From positions 248,001-312,000 of the forward strand of contig NZ_VDUX01000004.1 of assembly GCF_008039565.1 (NCBI RefSeq): a DNA stretch of 64,000 nt, written 5' to 3'. Shown one piece after another: positions 1 through 8,354 of the stretch. A model generated the notes under the pieces. It had not been told where the DNA came from. It ran no database searches and worked only from the letters and a program-made list of their open reading frames with translations. Every line of letters begins with the position of its first letter. Within the stretch, counting starts at the first letter, position 1. A program made the translations under genes and the position numbers. Source of the stretch: Aeromicrobium terrae. Its GTDB lineage: Bacteria > Actinomycetota > Actinomycetes > Propionibacteriales > Nocardioidaceae.

Positions 1-1
1 G

Positions 2-571
2 GCCGGGGCGATCACGGACATCCGCTGGTTCGAACCGGCGGATGTCGCTTCGACAAGCTCAACGACCGCTTCGACAGGCTCGACCACCGAGGCGGTGGAC
101 GGCATCATCAGCCCGGTCCACCTCGACTACGACTACGCGGCCTCCCCCGAGGAGTCGAAGTTCTTCCGCGGCCTCGCCGACGGCAAGATCCTCGGCCAGC
201 GCTGCCCGAAGTGCCAGAAGGTCTACGTCCCGCCGCGCGGCGCCTGCCCGGTGGACGGCGTGCCGACGACCGACGAGGTCGAGGTGGCCGACCACGGCAC
301 CGTCACCACGTTCTGCATCGTCAACGTGCCGTTCCTCGGCCAGAAGATCGAGCCGCCGTACGTCTCGGCGTACGTGCTGCTCGACGGCGCGGACATCGCG
401 TTCCTGCACCTGATCCTCGGGGTCGAGGCCAGCGAGGTGCGGATGGGCATGCGCGTGAAAGCCGTGTGGAAGCCCCGCGACGAGTGGGGCACCACGATCG
501 AGAACATCAGCCACTTCGAGCCGACGGGCGAACCGGACGCCGACTTCGAGAGCTACAGGATCCACCTCTGA
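2..571 (+). CDS. DUF35 / OB-fold acyl-CoA-binding protein (Rv3521-like), 5' end outside window
   Basis: Partner protein for lipid-transfer-protein-type aldolases; DUF35 proteins carry a rubredoxin-like zinc ribbon followed by an OB fold. A zinc ribbon (CPKCQKVYVPPRGAC, from about position 214) is followed by an OB-fold-like beta-rich half ending GTTIENISHFEP. The reading frame is open to the left edge, so a GTG at 95 is probably not the start. As I recall, Rv3521 is about 300 residues with two such halves, and residues read from 11-40 (ITDIRWFEPADV) look like the end of a first half. The linker is encoded by a REP-type repeat (47-88) and reads as Ser/Thr-rich. The stop overlaps the next start (TGATG). 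The family call is firm; the two-domain model is inference. Confidence 0.8.
   Translation, partial: AGAITDIRWFEPADVASTSSTTASTGSTTEAVDGIISPVHLDYDYAASPEESKFFRGLADGKILGQRCPKCQKVYVPPRGACPVDGVPTTDEVEVADHGTVTTFCIVNVPFLGQKIEPPYVSAYVLLDGADIAFLHLILGVEASEVRMGMRVKAVWKPRDEWGTTIENISHFEPTGEPDADFESYRIHL
47..88 (+). repeat. REP-type repeat lying in frame inside the DUF35 gene
   Basis: Two partial copies of the dispersed module whose core is TTTCGACAAGCTCAA occur at 47-62 and 69-88. The same core appears in intergenic sites at 14830, 14874, 34600, 34770, 38655 and elsewhere. Here it is translated into a Ser/Thr/Ala-rich linker without breaking the frame. Confidence 0.75.
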
Positions 572-1623
572 TGCGTGACATTGCGATCGTTGGGTTCTCC
601 CAGCGCCAGATGAAGGAGTTCGACGGCTCCCCCACGTGCGTGGAGCTGCTCGTCCCCGTCTTCGCCGACCTCTTCGAGCAGACCGGGTGGACCAAGTCGG
701 ACATCGACTTCTGGTGCTCCGGCTCCAGCGACTACCTTGCCGGCCGGTCGTTCTCGTTCGTCTCCGCCGTCGACGCCATCGGCGCGCTGCCGCCCGTCAT
801 GGAGTCGCATGTCGAGATGGACGCCGCCTGGGCGCTCTACGAGGCCTGGGTGAAGATCCAGACCGGTGAGGTCGACAGCGCGATCGTCTACGGCTTCGGC
901 AAGGCGTCCGCGGGCGTCCTGCGCCGCACGATGTCGCTGCAGCTCGACCCGTACACGGTCACGCCGCTGTGGCCCGACGCCGTGTCGCTCGCCGGGCTGC
1001 AGGCGCGGCTCGGACTCGAGCAGGGCGCGTGGGACGAGCAGGCGATGGCCGAGGTCGTCGCCCGCTCGATGACCGACGCCACCACGAACGAGTGGGCCAT
1101 CCGCAAGGGCGAGACCACCGCCGACGACGTGCTGGCTCAGCCGGTCTACGCCGACCCGCTGCGTCGCTGGGACTGCGCGCCCGTCTCCGACGGCGCGTCC
1201 GCCATGGTGATCGCCGCGACCGGCAAGGCCGAGACGGCCGCAAACGGTGCCGCGTGGATCACCGGGTTCCAGCACCGCATCGACACCATCGCGATGAACG
1301 GCCGTGACCTCACCGCGTCGCCGAGCACCCGGCTCGCCGGCGAGGCCGCCGGCACCGACGGCGTCGACCTCGCCGAGCTGCACGCCCCGTTCTCCCACCA
1401 GGAGCTGATCCTGCGCTCCGAGCTGGGGCTGGCCGACGACGTCCGCATCAACCCGTCGGGCGGCGCGCTCACCGCGAACCCGATGTTCTGCGCCGGGCTC
1501 AACCGCATCGGCGAGGCGGCCCAGCAGGTCTGGTCCGGTAACTCCCAGCGAGCCCTGGCCCACGCCACGTCCGGGCCCGCGCTCCAGCAGAACCTCGTCC
1601 TGACGATGGAGGCCCGAGCATGA
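571..1623 (+). CDS. ltp4: Ltp4-like sterol side-chain aldolase (thiolase superfamily)
   Basis: A 350-residue thiolase-fold protein of the SCP-x/lipid-transfer group. In Rhodococcus, ltp3 and ltp4 are needed for C-24-branched sterol side chains, where they act as aldol lyases. The ATG at 571 overlaps the DUF35 stop, and the protein opens with the typical VGFSQRQ strand. There is no CSSG-type nucleophilic cysteine where true thiolases have one (around the VMESHVEMDAA helix), which fits an aldolase. The family-typical SDGASAMVIA and C-terminal HATSGPALQQN segments are present. Order and length match Rv3522, between the OB-fold gene and ltp3. Annotation as ltp4 rests on synteny and overall likeness. 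Confidence 0.82.
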   Translation: MRDIAIVGFSQRQMKEFDGSPTCVELLVPVFADLFEQTGWTKSDIDFWCSGSSDYLAGRSFSFVSAVDAIGALPPVMESHVEMDAAWALYEAWVKIQTGEVDSAIVYGFGKASAGVLRRTMSLQLDPYTVTPLWPDAVSLAGLQARLGLEQGAWDEQAMAEVVARSMTDATTNEWAIRKGETTADDVLAQPVYADPLRRWDCAPVSDGASAMVIAATGKAETAANGAAWITGFQHRIDTIAMNGRDLTASPSTRLAGEAAGTDGVDLAELHAPFSHQELILRSELGLADDVRINPSGGALTANPMFCAGLNRIGEAAQQVWSGNSQRALAHATSGPALQQNLVLTMEARA

Positions 1624-2786
1624 GCCACACCCTCGCCGCCGTGATCGGGGTCGGCCAGACCCACCACCGCGCCAAGCGTGAGGACGTCTCGATCGCCGGC
1701 CTCCTCCGTGAAGCCGTCGACCGCGCCCTGGCCGACGCCCAGGTGACGTTCGACGACATCGACGCCGTCGTCGTCGGCAAGGCGCCCGACCTGTTCGAGG
1801 GCGTGATGATGCCCGAGCTGTACCTGGCCGAGGCGCTCGGCGCGGCGGGCAAGCCGCTGCTGCGCGTGCACACGGCCGGGTCGGTCGGCGGGTCGACGTC
1901 GATCGTCGCCGCGTCGCTCGTGGAGGCCGGCATCCACGAGCGCGTGCTGACCGTCGCGTTCGAGAAGCAGTCCGAGTCCAACGCGATGTGGGCGCTCTCC
2001 GTGCCGGTGCCGTTCATCATGCCGGTGCACGCAGGCGCGGGCGGCTACTTCGCCCCGCACGTCCGCTCGTACATCCGACGCTCCGAGGCGCCGAACCACA
2101 TCGGTGCGATCGTCGCGGCGAAGGACCGGCAGAACGCGCTGAAGAACCCGTACGCGCACCTGCACAACGCCGACACCACCGTCGAGTCGGTGCTCGCGTC
2201 GCAGATGCTCTGGGACCCGATCCGGTACGACGAGACCTGCCCGTCGTCCGACGGCGCCTGCGCACTGGTCATCGCGTCCGAAGCCGCCGTCGAGCGGTCC
2301 GACATCAAGAACCCCGCGTGGATCCACGGCACCCAGATGCGCAGCGAGCCCACCACGGCCGCCGAGCGAGACCAGGTGAACCCGCACGCCGGCCGCGAGG
2401 CCGCCGCCGCGCTGTGGAAGCAGGCCGGCATCTCCTCGCCGATCGACGAGATCGACTGCGCCGAGATCTACGTGCCGTTCTCCTGGTTCGAGCCGATGTG
2501 GCTGGAGAACCTCGGCTTCGCCGAGCAGGGCGACGGCTGGCGGCTCACCGAGGCCGGCGAGACCGCGCTCGACGGGAAGATCCCGGTCAACATGAGCGGC
2601 GGCGTGCTGTCGTCGAACCCCATCGGCGCGAGCGGCATGCTCCGCTTCGCCGAGGCGTCGCTGCAGGTCATGGGCGAGGCCGGCGAGCACCAGGTCGACG
2701 GCGCCCGCAAGGCCCTCGGCCACGCCTACGGCGGCGGCTCCCAGTTCTTCGCCATGTGGGTCGTCGGGTCCGACAAGCCCCGCTGA
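1620..2786 (+). CDS. ltp3: Ltp3-like sterol side-chain aldolase (thiolase superfamily)
   Basis: A 388-residue thiolase-fold protein, second of the aldolase pair thought to cleave the C-24-branched side chain of plant sterols together with the DUF35 partner. It starts with IGVGQTHHRAKRED. Where thiolases have the acylated Cys it reads HTAGSVGGS with no cysteine. SSDGACALVIASE and a C-terminal GHAYGGGSQFF segment are present. The start overlaps the ltp4 stop (ATGA), so translation is coupled. Its stop codon lies inside a long inverted repeat. It corresponds to Rv3523 by order and length. Confidence 0.82.
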   Translation: MSHTLAAVIGVGQTHHRAKREDVSIAGLLREAVDRALADAQVTFDDIDAVVVGKAPDLFEGVMMPELYLAEALGAAGKPLLRVHTAGSVGGSTSIVAASLVEAGIHERVLTVAFEKQSESNAMWALSVPVPFIMPVHAGAGGYFAPHVRSYIRRSEAPNHIGAIVAAKDRQNALKNPYAHLHNADTTVESVLASQMLWDPIRYDETCPSSDGACALVIASEAAVERSDIKNPAWIHGTQMRSEPTTAAERDQVNPHAGREAAAALWKQAGISSPIDEIDCAEIYVPFSWFEPMWLENLGFAEQGDGWRLTEAGETALDGKIPVNMSGGVLSSNPIGASGMLRFAEASLQVMGEAGEHQVDGARKALGHAYGGGSQFFAMWVVGSDKPR

Positions 2787-2879
2787 CGAGAGACTTCCGG
2801 CCCGCTGACGAGAGACTTCCGGCCCGCTGAGGAGAGCCGTAATCCTCTCGTCAAGGGGCCGGAAGTCTCTCGTCAGCGG
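2780..2879. terminator. Inverted repeat with tandem left arm between convergent genes
   Basis: A 24-base arm (starting CCGCTGACGAGAGACTTCC) occurs twice in tandem, at 2780-2803 and 2802-2825 (period 22), and once as an exact reverse complement at 2856-2879. The stop codons of ltp3 (2784-2786) and of the sigma partner (2873-2875) lie inside the arms. The structure could fold from either strand, so a bidirectional terminator is the likely role. The tandem duplication of one arm allows two alternative hairpins. Confidence 0.65.
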
Positions 2880-3478
2880 TTGGAAGGGGCGGCCACCTGG
2901 ATGCACTGGTCGTCGTAGTAGCTGACGGCGAGGGTGCCGTGGTCCTTCGGGCCGGCGGTGGTGATGTGCAGGGGTGTCTTGGCGAGGATCGACGCGCGCG
3001 GGATGGTCAGGACGTAGCCGTCGCTCGTCGAGTCGAGGGTGACGTAGCCGCCCTTGCCGAAGCTGCAGTCGAGGCTCTCGCCCTCGGGGACGCCGCGCTG
3101 GATCACGACGCGGGCGGTCTTCCGCCGGTCCGGGATGGGGATCACGTCCAGCGACCTGCCGTCGGTGGTCATCAGCTTCATCGGCTTCGCGTAGTCGACG
3201 TCGGCCGTGACGCCCTGGTCGGCCAGTGCGCGCTCGAGGCCGTCGGCGTCGTCGAACCGGTGCACGGTGACGACCACGTCGCCGTCCGCCTGCTTCTCCA
3301 CGGCGAACGCCGGAGACGAACCGCCGACGGCCAGGCCGATGCCGACCGCTGCCGCGACAGAGGCGGCCAGCCCGCCCAGGGTGAGGGTGCGGGCCCGGCG
3401 CTGGGGCCGGCGGTCCGCGACGACGGTGCGGAGCTCGGCGAGCAGGGCGGTCTCGAAGGTGTCGAGGTCGGTGGTCAT
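2873..3478 (-). CDS. Membrane-anchored partner of the ECF sigma factor (putative anti-sigma)
   Basis: A 201-residue protein with a short basic cytoplasmic part (about 1-30), one membrane segment (about 31-52, LGGLAASVAAAVGIGLAVGG) and an extracytoplasmic domain of about 145 residues with two cysteines. It starts one base after the sigma factor stop (TGACATG), so the two are co-translated. Position and topology are those of an anti-sigma factor, but the cytoplasmic part lacks the HxxxCxxC zinc motif of classical ones. Its role is inferred from context only. Confidence 0.6.
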   Translation of the reverse strand: MTTDLDTFETALLAELRTVVADRRPQRRARTLTLGGLAASVAAAVGIGLAVGGSSPAFAVEKQADGDVVVTVHRFDDADGLERALADQGVTADVDYAKPMKLMTTDGRSLDVIPIPDRRKTARVVIQRGVPEGESLDCSFGKGGYVTLDSTSDGYVLTIPRASILAKTPLHITTAGPKDHGTLAVSYYDDQCIQVAAPSNR

Positions 3479-3479
3479 G

Positions 3480-4040
3480 TCAGGCCTCCAGGGGGTTGGG
3501 AAGAAGGACGTCCGCCTGCACGCGGCGGCGGGCGCGGTGGAGCCGGACCCGGGCGGTGCCGGGCTTGATGCCGAGCGCCGCGGCGGCGTCTGCCACCTCG
3601 AGCCCGTCGACGGCGACGAGCTCCAGCAGGGCACGGTCGCGGTCGGGCAGGTCGGCGATCGCCCGGTAGAGGGACCGCAGCTCGCGTTCGGCGTCGATCC
3701 GCTCCTCGATACGGGCCAGGGAGTCCGCGTCGAGCAGCCGTCGTGCGCCGGCTCTCCGGGTGGCGCGGCGCTCGGTGGCCTGCCGCCGCACCTCGGACGC
3801 GACGACCCGCCGGGCGATGCCGTGCAGCCAAGCCGCAGGCACACCGCGGTCCGGCTTGTACGAGCCCGCCGCGTCGATGGCGGCGAGGAACACGTCGCTC
3901 GTCAGGTCCGCTGCGAGGTGCGGGTCGGACACCCGGCGCGCGACGAACCGCCGGATGGCCGGCAGGTGCTCACGGTAGAACGCCTCGAACGCGGCCGGGT
4001 CGGTGCCGATCGCGCGGACGGCGGAGGCGTCGTGGTCCAT
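3480..4040 (-). CDS. ECF-family RNA polymerase sigma factor
   Basis: About 186 residues. Region 2 (DPAAFEAFYREHLPAIRRFVARR through SDVFLAAIDAAG) and region 4 (LPDRDRALLELVAVDGLEVADAAAALGIKPGTARVRLHRAR) are both clear; the latter holds the helix-turn-helix for the -35 element. The start is uncertain: ATG at 4040 has AGGAGG only one base upstream, while GTG at 4055 would place that AGGAGG inside the gene. A REP pair (4077-4178) fills the upstream region. The downstream gene is its likely membrane-bound regulator; the signal is unknown. Confidence 0.88.
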   Translation of the reverse strand: MDHDASAVRAIGTDPAAFEAFYREHLPAIRRFVARRVSDPHLAADLTSDVFLAAIDAAGSYKPDRGVPAAWLHGIARRVVASEVRRQATERRATRRAGARRLLDADSLARIEERIDAERELRSLYRAIADLPDRDRALLELVAVDGLEVADAAAALGIKPGTARVRLHRARRRVQADVLLPNPLEA

Positions 4041-4076
4041 GCCTCCTATTGGCACGGACGGCGGTCGGCGTTACAA

Positions 4077-4178
4077 GTGGTCTCGATACACGCCCAGCTC
4101 GCTGGCGCTCGCGGGCGCACTCGACCACCGGTGGTCGAGTAGCGGAGGCCGCCTGCGGCCGAGGCGTATCGAGACCAC
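4077..4178. repeat. REP-type repeat pair between the sigma factor and cyp125
   Basis: Module B (GTGGTCTCGATACACGCCC to CTCGACCACC, 4077-4129) is followed directly by module A (GGTGGTCGAGTAGCGGAGG to CGAGACCAC, 4130-4178). The outer ends GTGGTCTCGATAC and GTATCGAGACCAC are exact reverse complements, so the unit folds into a long hairpin. The same modules recur at 22633, 34450, 38606 and 42938. Confidence 0.85.
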
Positions 4179-4187
4179 GTCTCCCGG

Positions 4188-5429
4188 TCAGGCCGTGTAC
4201 TGGACCGGGAGCTCCTTGATGCCGTTGATCCAGCCGTGGCGGAGGCGCTTGGCCTCGCCGAGCTGCGTGATGTCGGGCAGGCGGTCGGCCAGGGTGTTGA
4301 ACATGATCTCGACCTCGAGCCGCGCGAGGTTGGCGCCGACGCAGTAGTGCGCGCCGTGGCCGCCGAACGACAGGTGCGGGTTCGGGGTGCGGGTGATGTC
4401 GAAGACGTCGGGGTTCTCGAAGACGTCCTCGTCGTGGTTGGCGCTGGCGTAGTAGAGGCCGACGCGCTGGCCCTTCTTGACCTCCACGTCGCCCACCATC
4501 ACGTCGTTGATCGCGGTGCGCTGGAAGACGGTGACCGGGGTGGCCCAGCGGATGACCTCGTCGACCATCGACGCCGGGCGCTCCTTCTTGAACAGCTCCC
4601 ACTGGTCCGGGAACTGGAAGAACGCGTTCATGCCGTGCGTGATGGCGTTGCGGGTGGTCTCGTTGCCGGCGACCGACAGCATGATCACGAAGTAGCCGAA
4701 CTCGTCCTCGCCGAGCTGGCCGTGGCCGTCGACGTCGGCGTTGATCAGCTTGGTGATGATGTCGTCCTTGGGGTCCTGGCGCCGCTGCTCGGCCAGCCCC
4801 ATCGCGTAGCCCAGGATCTCGGCGGCGGCCTCGTCCGGGCTGCCCTCAAAGTCCGGGTCGTCGTAGCTCATCATCGTGTTCGACCAGTCGAAGAGCTTGC
4901 CGCGATCCTCCTGCGGCACGCCCAGCAGGTCGGCGATCGCCTGGAGCGGCAGCTCGGCGGCCACCTCGCTGACGAAGTCGCCCGAGCCCTTCGCGATGGC
5001 GTCGTCGACGATGTTGTTGGCGCGTTCCTCGAGCACCTCGTGCATCGCGTTGATGGAGCGCGGGGTGAAGCCGCGGCTGATGATCTGACGGGTGCGGGTC
5101 TGCTCCGGCGGGTCCTGGTTGATGAGCATGATGCCCTGCATCTCGACCTGCTCACGGGTCATGTCAGGGGCGAAGCGGATGATCGCGCCGTTCTCCTGGC
5201 TGGAGAAGTCCTTGCTGTTCTTCGACACGGCGGCGACGTCGGCGTGCTTGCTGACGGCGTAGAAGCCGTTGCCGCCGAGCATCCCGGCGCGTGCCTCCGG
5301 GGTCTGCTCGACCCACCACACCGGAGCGGTCTTGCGCAGCTCGAGGAACTGGTCGTGCGGGATGCCTGCCTGGTTCAGGTCCGGGTCGGTGGGGTCGAAT
5401 CCCTCGGGCACGTTGGGTGCAGCGGTCAC
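4188..5429 (-). CDS. cyp125: CYP125-type steroid C26/C27-monooxygenase
   Basis: Cytochrome P450 of 413 residues that oxidises the terminal side-chain methyl of cholesterol or cholest-4-en-3-one to the acid, the first step of side-chain removal. The I-helix AGNETTRN, the K-helix region and the heme loop FGGHGAHYC (ligand Cys363) are present. The C-terminal GWINGIKELPVQY closely follows CYP125A1. I chose GTG 5429 because GAGGA lies six bases upstream; the longer GTG start at 5453 would lie in the KstR-like operator. It is divergent from fadA5, the Rv3545c-Rv3546 arrangement. Its 3' neighbour is a REP repeat. Confidence 0.93.
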   Translation of the reverse strand: MTAAPNVPEGFDPTDPDLNQAGIPHDQFLELRKTAPVWWVEQTPEARAGMLGGNGFYAVSKHADVAAVSKNSKDFSSQENGAIIRFAPDMTREQVEMQGIMLINQDPPEQTRTRQIISRGFTPRSINAMHEVLEERANNIVDDAIAKGSGDFVSEVAAELPLQAIADLLGVPQEDRGKLFDWSNTMMSYDDPDFEGSPDEAAAEILGYAMGLAEQRRQDPKDDIITKLINADVDGHGQLGEDEFGYFVIMLSVAGNETTRNAITHGMNAFFQFPDQWELFKKERPASMVDEVIRWATPVTVFQRTAINDVMVGDVEVKKGQRVGLYYASANHDEDVFENPDVFDITRTPNPHLSFGGHGAHYCVGANLARLEVEIMFNTLADRLPDITQLGEAKRLRHGWINGIKELPVQYTA

Positions 5430-5445
5430 GTCAGATCCTCGTTTC

Positions 5446-5459
5446 TGTAACACGTTCTA
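5446..5459. promoter_or_regulatory. KstR-type operator before cyp125
   Basis: TGTAACACGTTCTA matches the published KstR consensus TNNAACNNGTTNNA at every fixed position. It lies 17 bases upstream of the chosen cyp125 start. KstR is a TetR-family repressor released by cholesterol-derived CoA esters; the kstR gene itself is not in this window. Confidence 0.85.
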
Positions 5460-5505
5460 CTTATCGTGCCATGCATCCGGTTCTTTCGGAAGCCTTGCCC
5501 AAGAC

Positions 5506-5519
5506 GAGAACGTGTTCTA
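5506..5519. promoter_or_regulatory. KstR-type operator before fadA5 (one mismatch)
   Basis: GAGAACGTGTTCTA matches TNNAACNNGTTNNA except for the first base. It ends ten bases before the fadA5 ATG, with no Shine-Dalgarno between, so a leaderless or very short-leader transcript blocked directly by the repressor is likely. With the site at 5446 it gives each divergent operon its own operator. Confidence 0.75.
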
Positions 5520-5520
5520 G

Positions 5521-6693
<1,173 letters not shown>

Positions 6694-6706
6694 CAGAAGG
6701 GCCGCC

Positions 6707-8341
6707 ATGTCCAAGAACGACACCCAGCGCGTCAGTGCCGATCGTGATGGGGCCGACTACGTGGTGGTCGGCGCCGGGAGCGCCGGGGCCGCCGTCGCGT
6801 CCCGTCTCGCCGAGTCCGGCGCGTCCGTGATCCTGCTCGAGGCGGGCAAGAAGGACTCGTCGATGCTGGTCACCAAGCCCGGCATGATCGGCCCGATGCA
6901 CGCCGAGCCCAAGATCAAGAAGACGGTCGACTGGGGCTACTACACGACGCCGCAGAAGTACATGAACAACCGCGTGATCCCGCAGACGCGCGGCAAGGTG
7001 CTCGGCGGGTCGAGCTCCATCAACGGCCTGCTCTGGGTGCGCGGCAACCGCGCCAACTACGACTCGTGGGCGGCCGAGGGCAACGAGGGCTGGGACGCCG
7101 ACTCGGTCAACGCGGTCTACAAGCGCGTCGAGGACTTCGAGGACGGCGAGAACGACTACCGCGGCGCCGGCGGGCCGATCAAGGTCACCCGCCACACCCA
7201 GCGCACCGAGGCGTCGCTGCAGTTCGAGCAGGCCGCGGCCGACACGCTCGGCGTCAAGATCCTCAAGGACTACAACGCCGCCGAGCAGGAGGGCATGAGC
7301 CACTTCCAGCAGAGCGCGTTCGGCGGCAAGCGGTACTCGTCCTCCCGCGGCTACCTCACCAACACCAGCTGGCCGACGCTCACCGTCGAGCCGCTCGTGC
7401 ACGTGCAGAAGGTCGTCATCGAGAACGGCCGGGCCACCGGCGTCGAGGTCGTCGACAAGAAGGGCCGCCGCCGCACGATCCGCGCGGGCAAGGAGGTCAT
7501 CCTCTCCGCCGGCGTCTTCGGCTCCGCCCAGCTGCTGCAGCTGTCCGGCGTCGGTCCGGCCGACCACCTCACCGAGCTCGGCATCCCGGTGCTGGCCGAC
7601 CTGCCGGTCGGCGACAACCTGCACGACCACCTGTTCGTCCCGACCACGTGGATCATGCCCAACGCCGTGCACCGCGGGACGCCGGGCTACTTCGCCCGCG
7701 GGCTCGCCAAGGAGCTGACGGTCGGCCACTCCTTCCTGGAGAACTCGGTGTTCGAGACGGTCGGCTTCGTCCGCACGTCGCTCGCCACCGACGTCCCCGA
7801 CCTGCAGCTCCACGTCCTCCCCTGGGCCTACCCGTCGCCCAACCAGGACGCGCCGGTCCGGCACGAGGTCGACAAGCGTCGCGCCATCACCGTCATGTCG
7901 ACGCTGATCTACCCGCGCAGCCGCGGCACGCTCCGCCTCGCGTCGACCGACCCGACCGCCGCACCGCTGATCGACATGAACTACCTGGCGGAGGAGAAGG
8001 ACCAGCAGGTGCTCGTCGAGGGTGTCGAGATGATCCGCGAGATCATGAAGTCCGCCGCCTTCAACGGGAACGTCGAGTCCGAGCTGCACCCCGGCCCGCT
8101 CTACGGGTCGGCGGACCTGAAGGCGGAGATCCTCAACCGAGCCACCACCGTCTACCACGGCGTCGGCACCTGCCGGATGGGCGTCGACGACCGTGCCGTC
8201 GTCGGGCCCGACCTCAAGGTCCGCGGCATCGACGGCTTGCGCGTCGCCGACGCGTCGATCATGCCGTCGATCATCGGCGGCAACACGAACGCCCCGTCCA
8301 TCATGATCGGGGACAAGGCAGCGGAGCTGATCCTCCAATGA
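6707..8341 (+). CDS. GMC-family FAD-dependent alcohol oxidoreductase
   Basis: A 544-residue glucose-methanol-choline oxidoreductase. The FAD fold starts at VVVGAGSAGAAVASRLAE with the ribose-binding Glu in LLEAGK. The GMC signatures RGKVLGGSSSINGL and SAGVFGSAQLLQLSGVGP are present, as is the catalytic His region YHGVGTCRMG with C-terminal GGNTNAPSIMIGDKAA. An AGAAGG box lies seven bases before the ATG, 13 bases after fadA5. Followed by an aldehyde dehydrogenase, it plausibly oxidises a primary alcohol on the sterol side chain to the aldehyde (inference). Choline or another alcohol cannot be excluded. Confidence 0.88.
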   Translation: MSKNDTQRVSADRDGADYVVVGAGSAGAAVASRLAESGASVILLEAGKKDSSMLVTKPGMIGPMHAEPKIKKTVDWGYYTTPQKYMNNRVIPQTRGKVLGGSSSINGLLWVRGNRANYDSWAAEGNEGWDADSVNAVYKRVEDFEDGENDYRGAGGPIKVTRHTQRTEASLQFEQAAADTLGVKILKDYNAAEQEGMSHFQQSAFGGKRYSSSRGYLTNTSWPTLTVEPLVHVQKVVIENGRATGVEVVDKKGRRRTIRAGKEVILSAGVFGSAQLLQLSGVGPADHLTELGIPVLADLPVGDNLHDHLFVPTTWIMPNAVHRGTPGYFARGLAKELTVGHSFLENSVFETVGFVRTSLATDVPDLQLHVLPWAYPSPNQDAPVRHEVDKRRAITVMSTLIYPRSRGTLRLASTDPTAAPLIDMNYLAEEKDQQVLVEGVEMIREIMKSAAFNGNVESELHPGPLYGSADLKAEILNRATTVYHGVGTCRMGVDDRAVVGPDLKVRGIDGLRVADASIMPSIIGGNTNAPSIMIGDKAAELILQ

Positions 8342-8354
8342 CCGGAGAGCGCTG

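Noticed and set aside
571-2786. ltp4 and ltp3 as genuine thiolases
   Set aside because: Both lack the nucleophilic cysteine and the C-terminal CxG cysteine; they fit the aldolase branch.
1146-2906. Long minus-strand frame (586 codons) opposite ltp4/ltp3
   Set aside because: Translation is Arg/Gly/Val/Ala/Asp-rich with no domain and mirrors genuine genes on the plus strand; a high-GC shadow. The same applies to long opposite-strand frames at 6677-8434, 8301-9758, 32218-33600, 37256-38521 and 42899-44512.
5430-5453. Longer cyp125 start at 5453
   Set aside because: It would start inside the KstR operator and skip the good GAGGA-spaced GTG at 5429.
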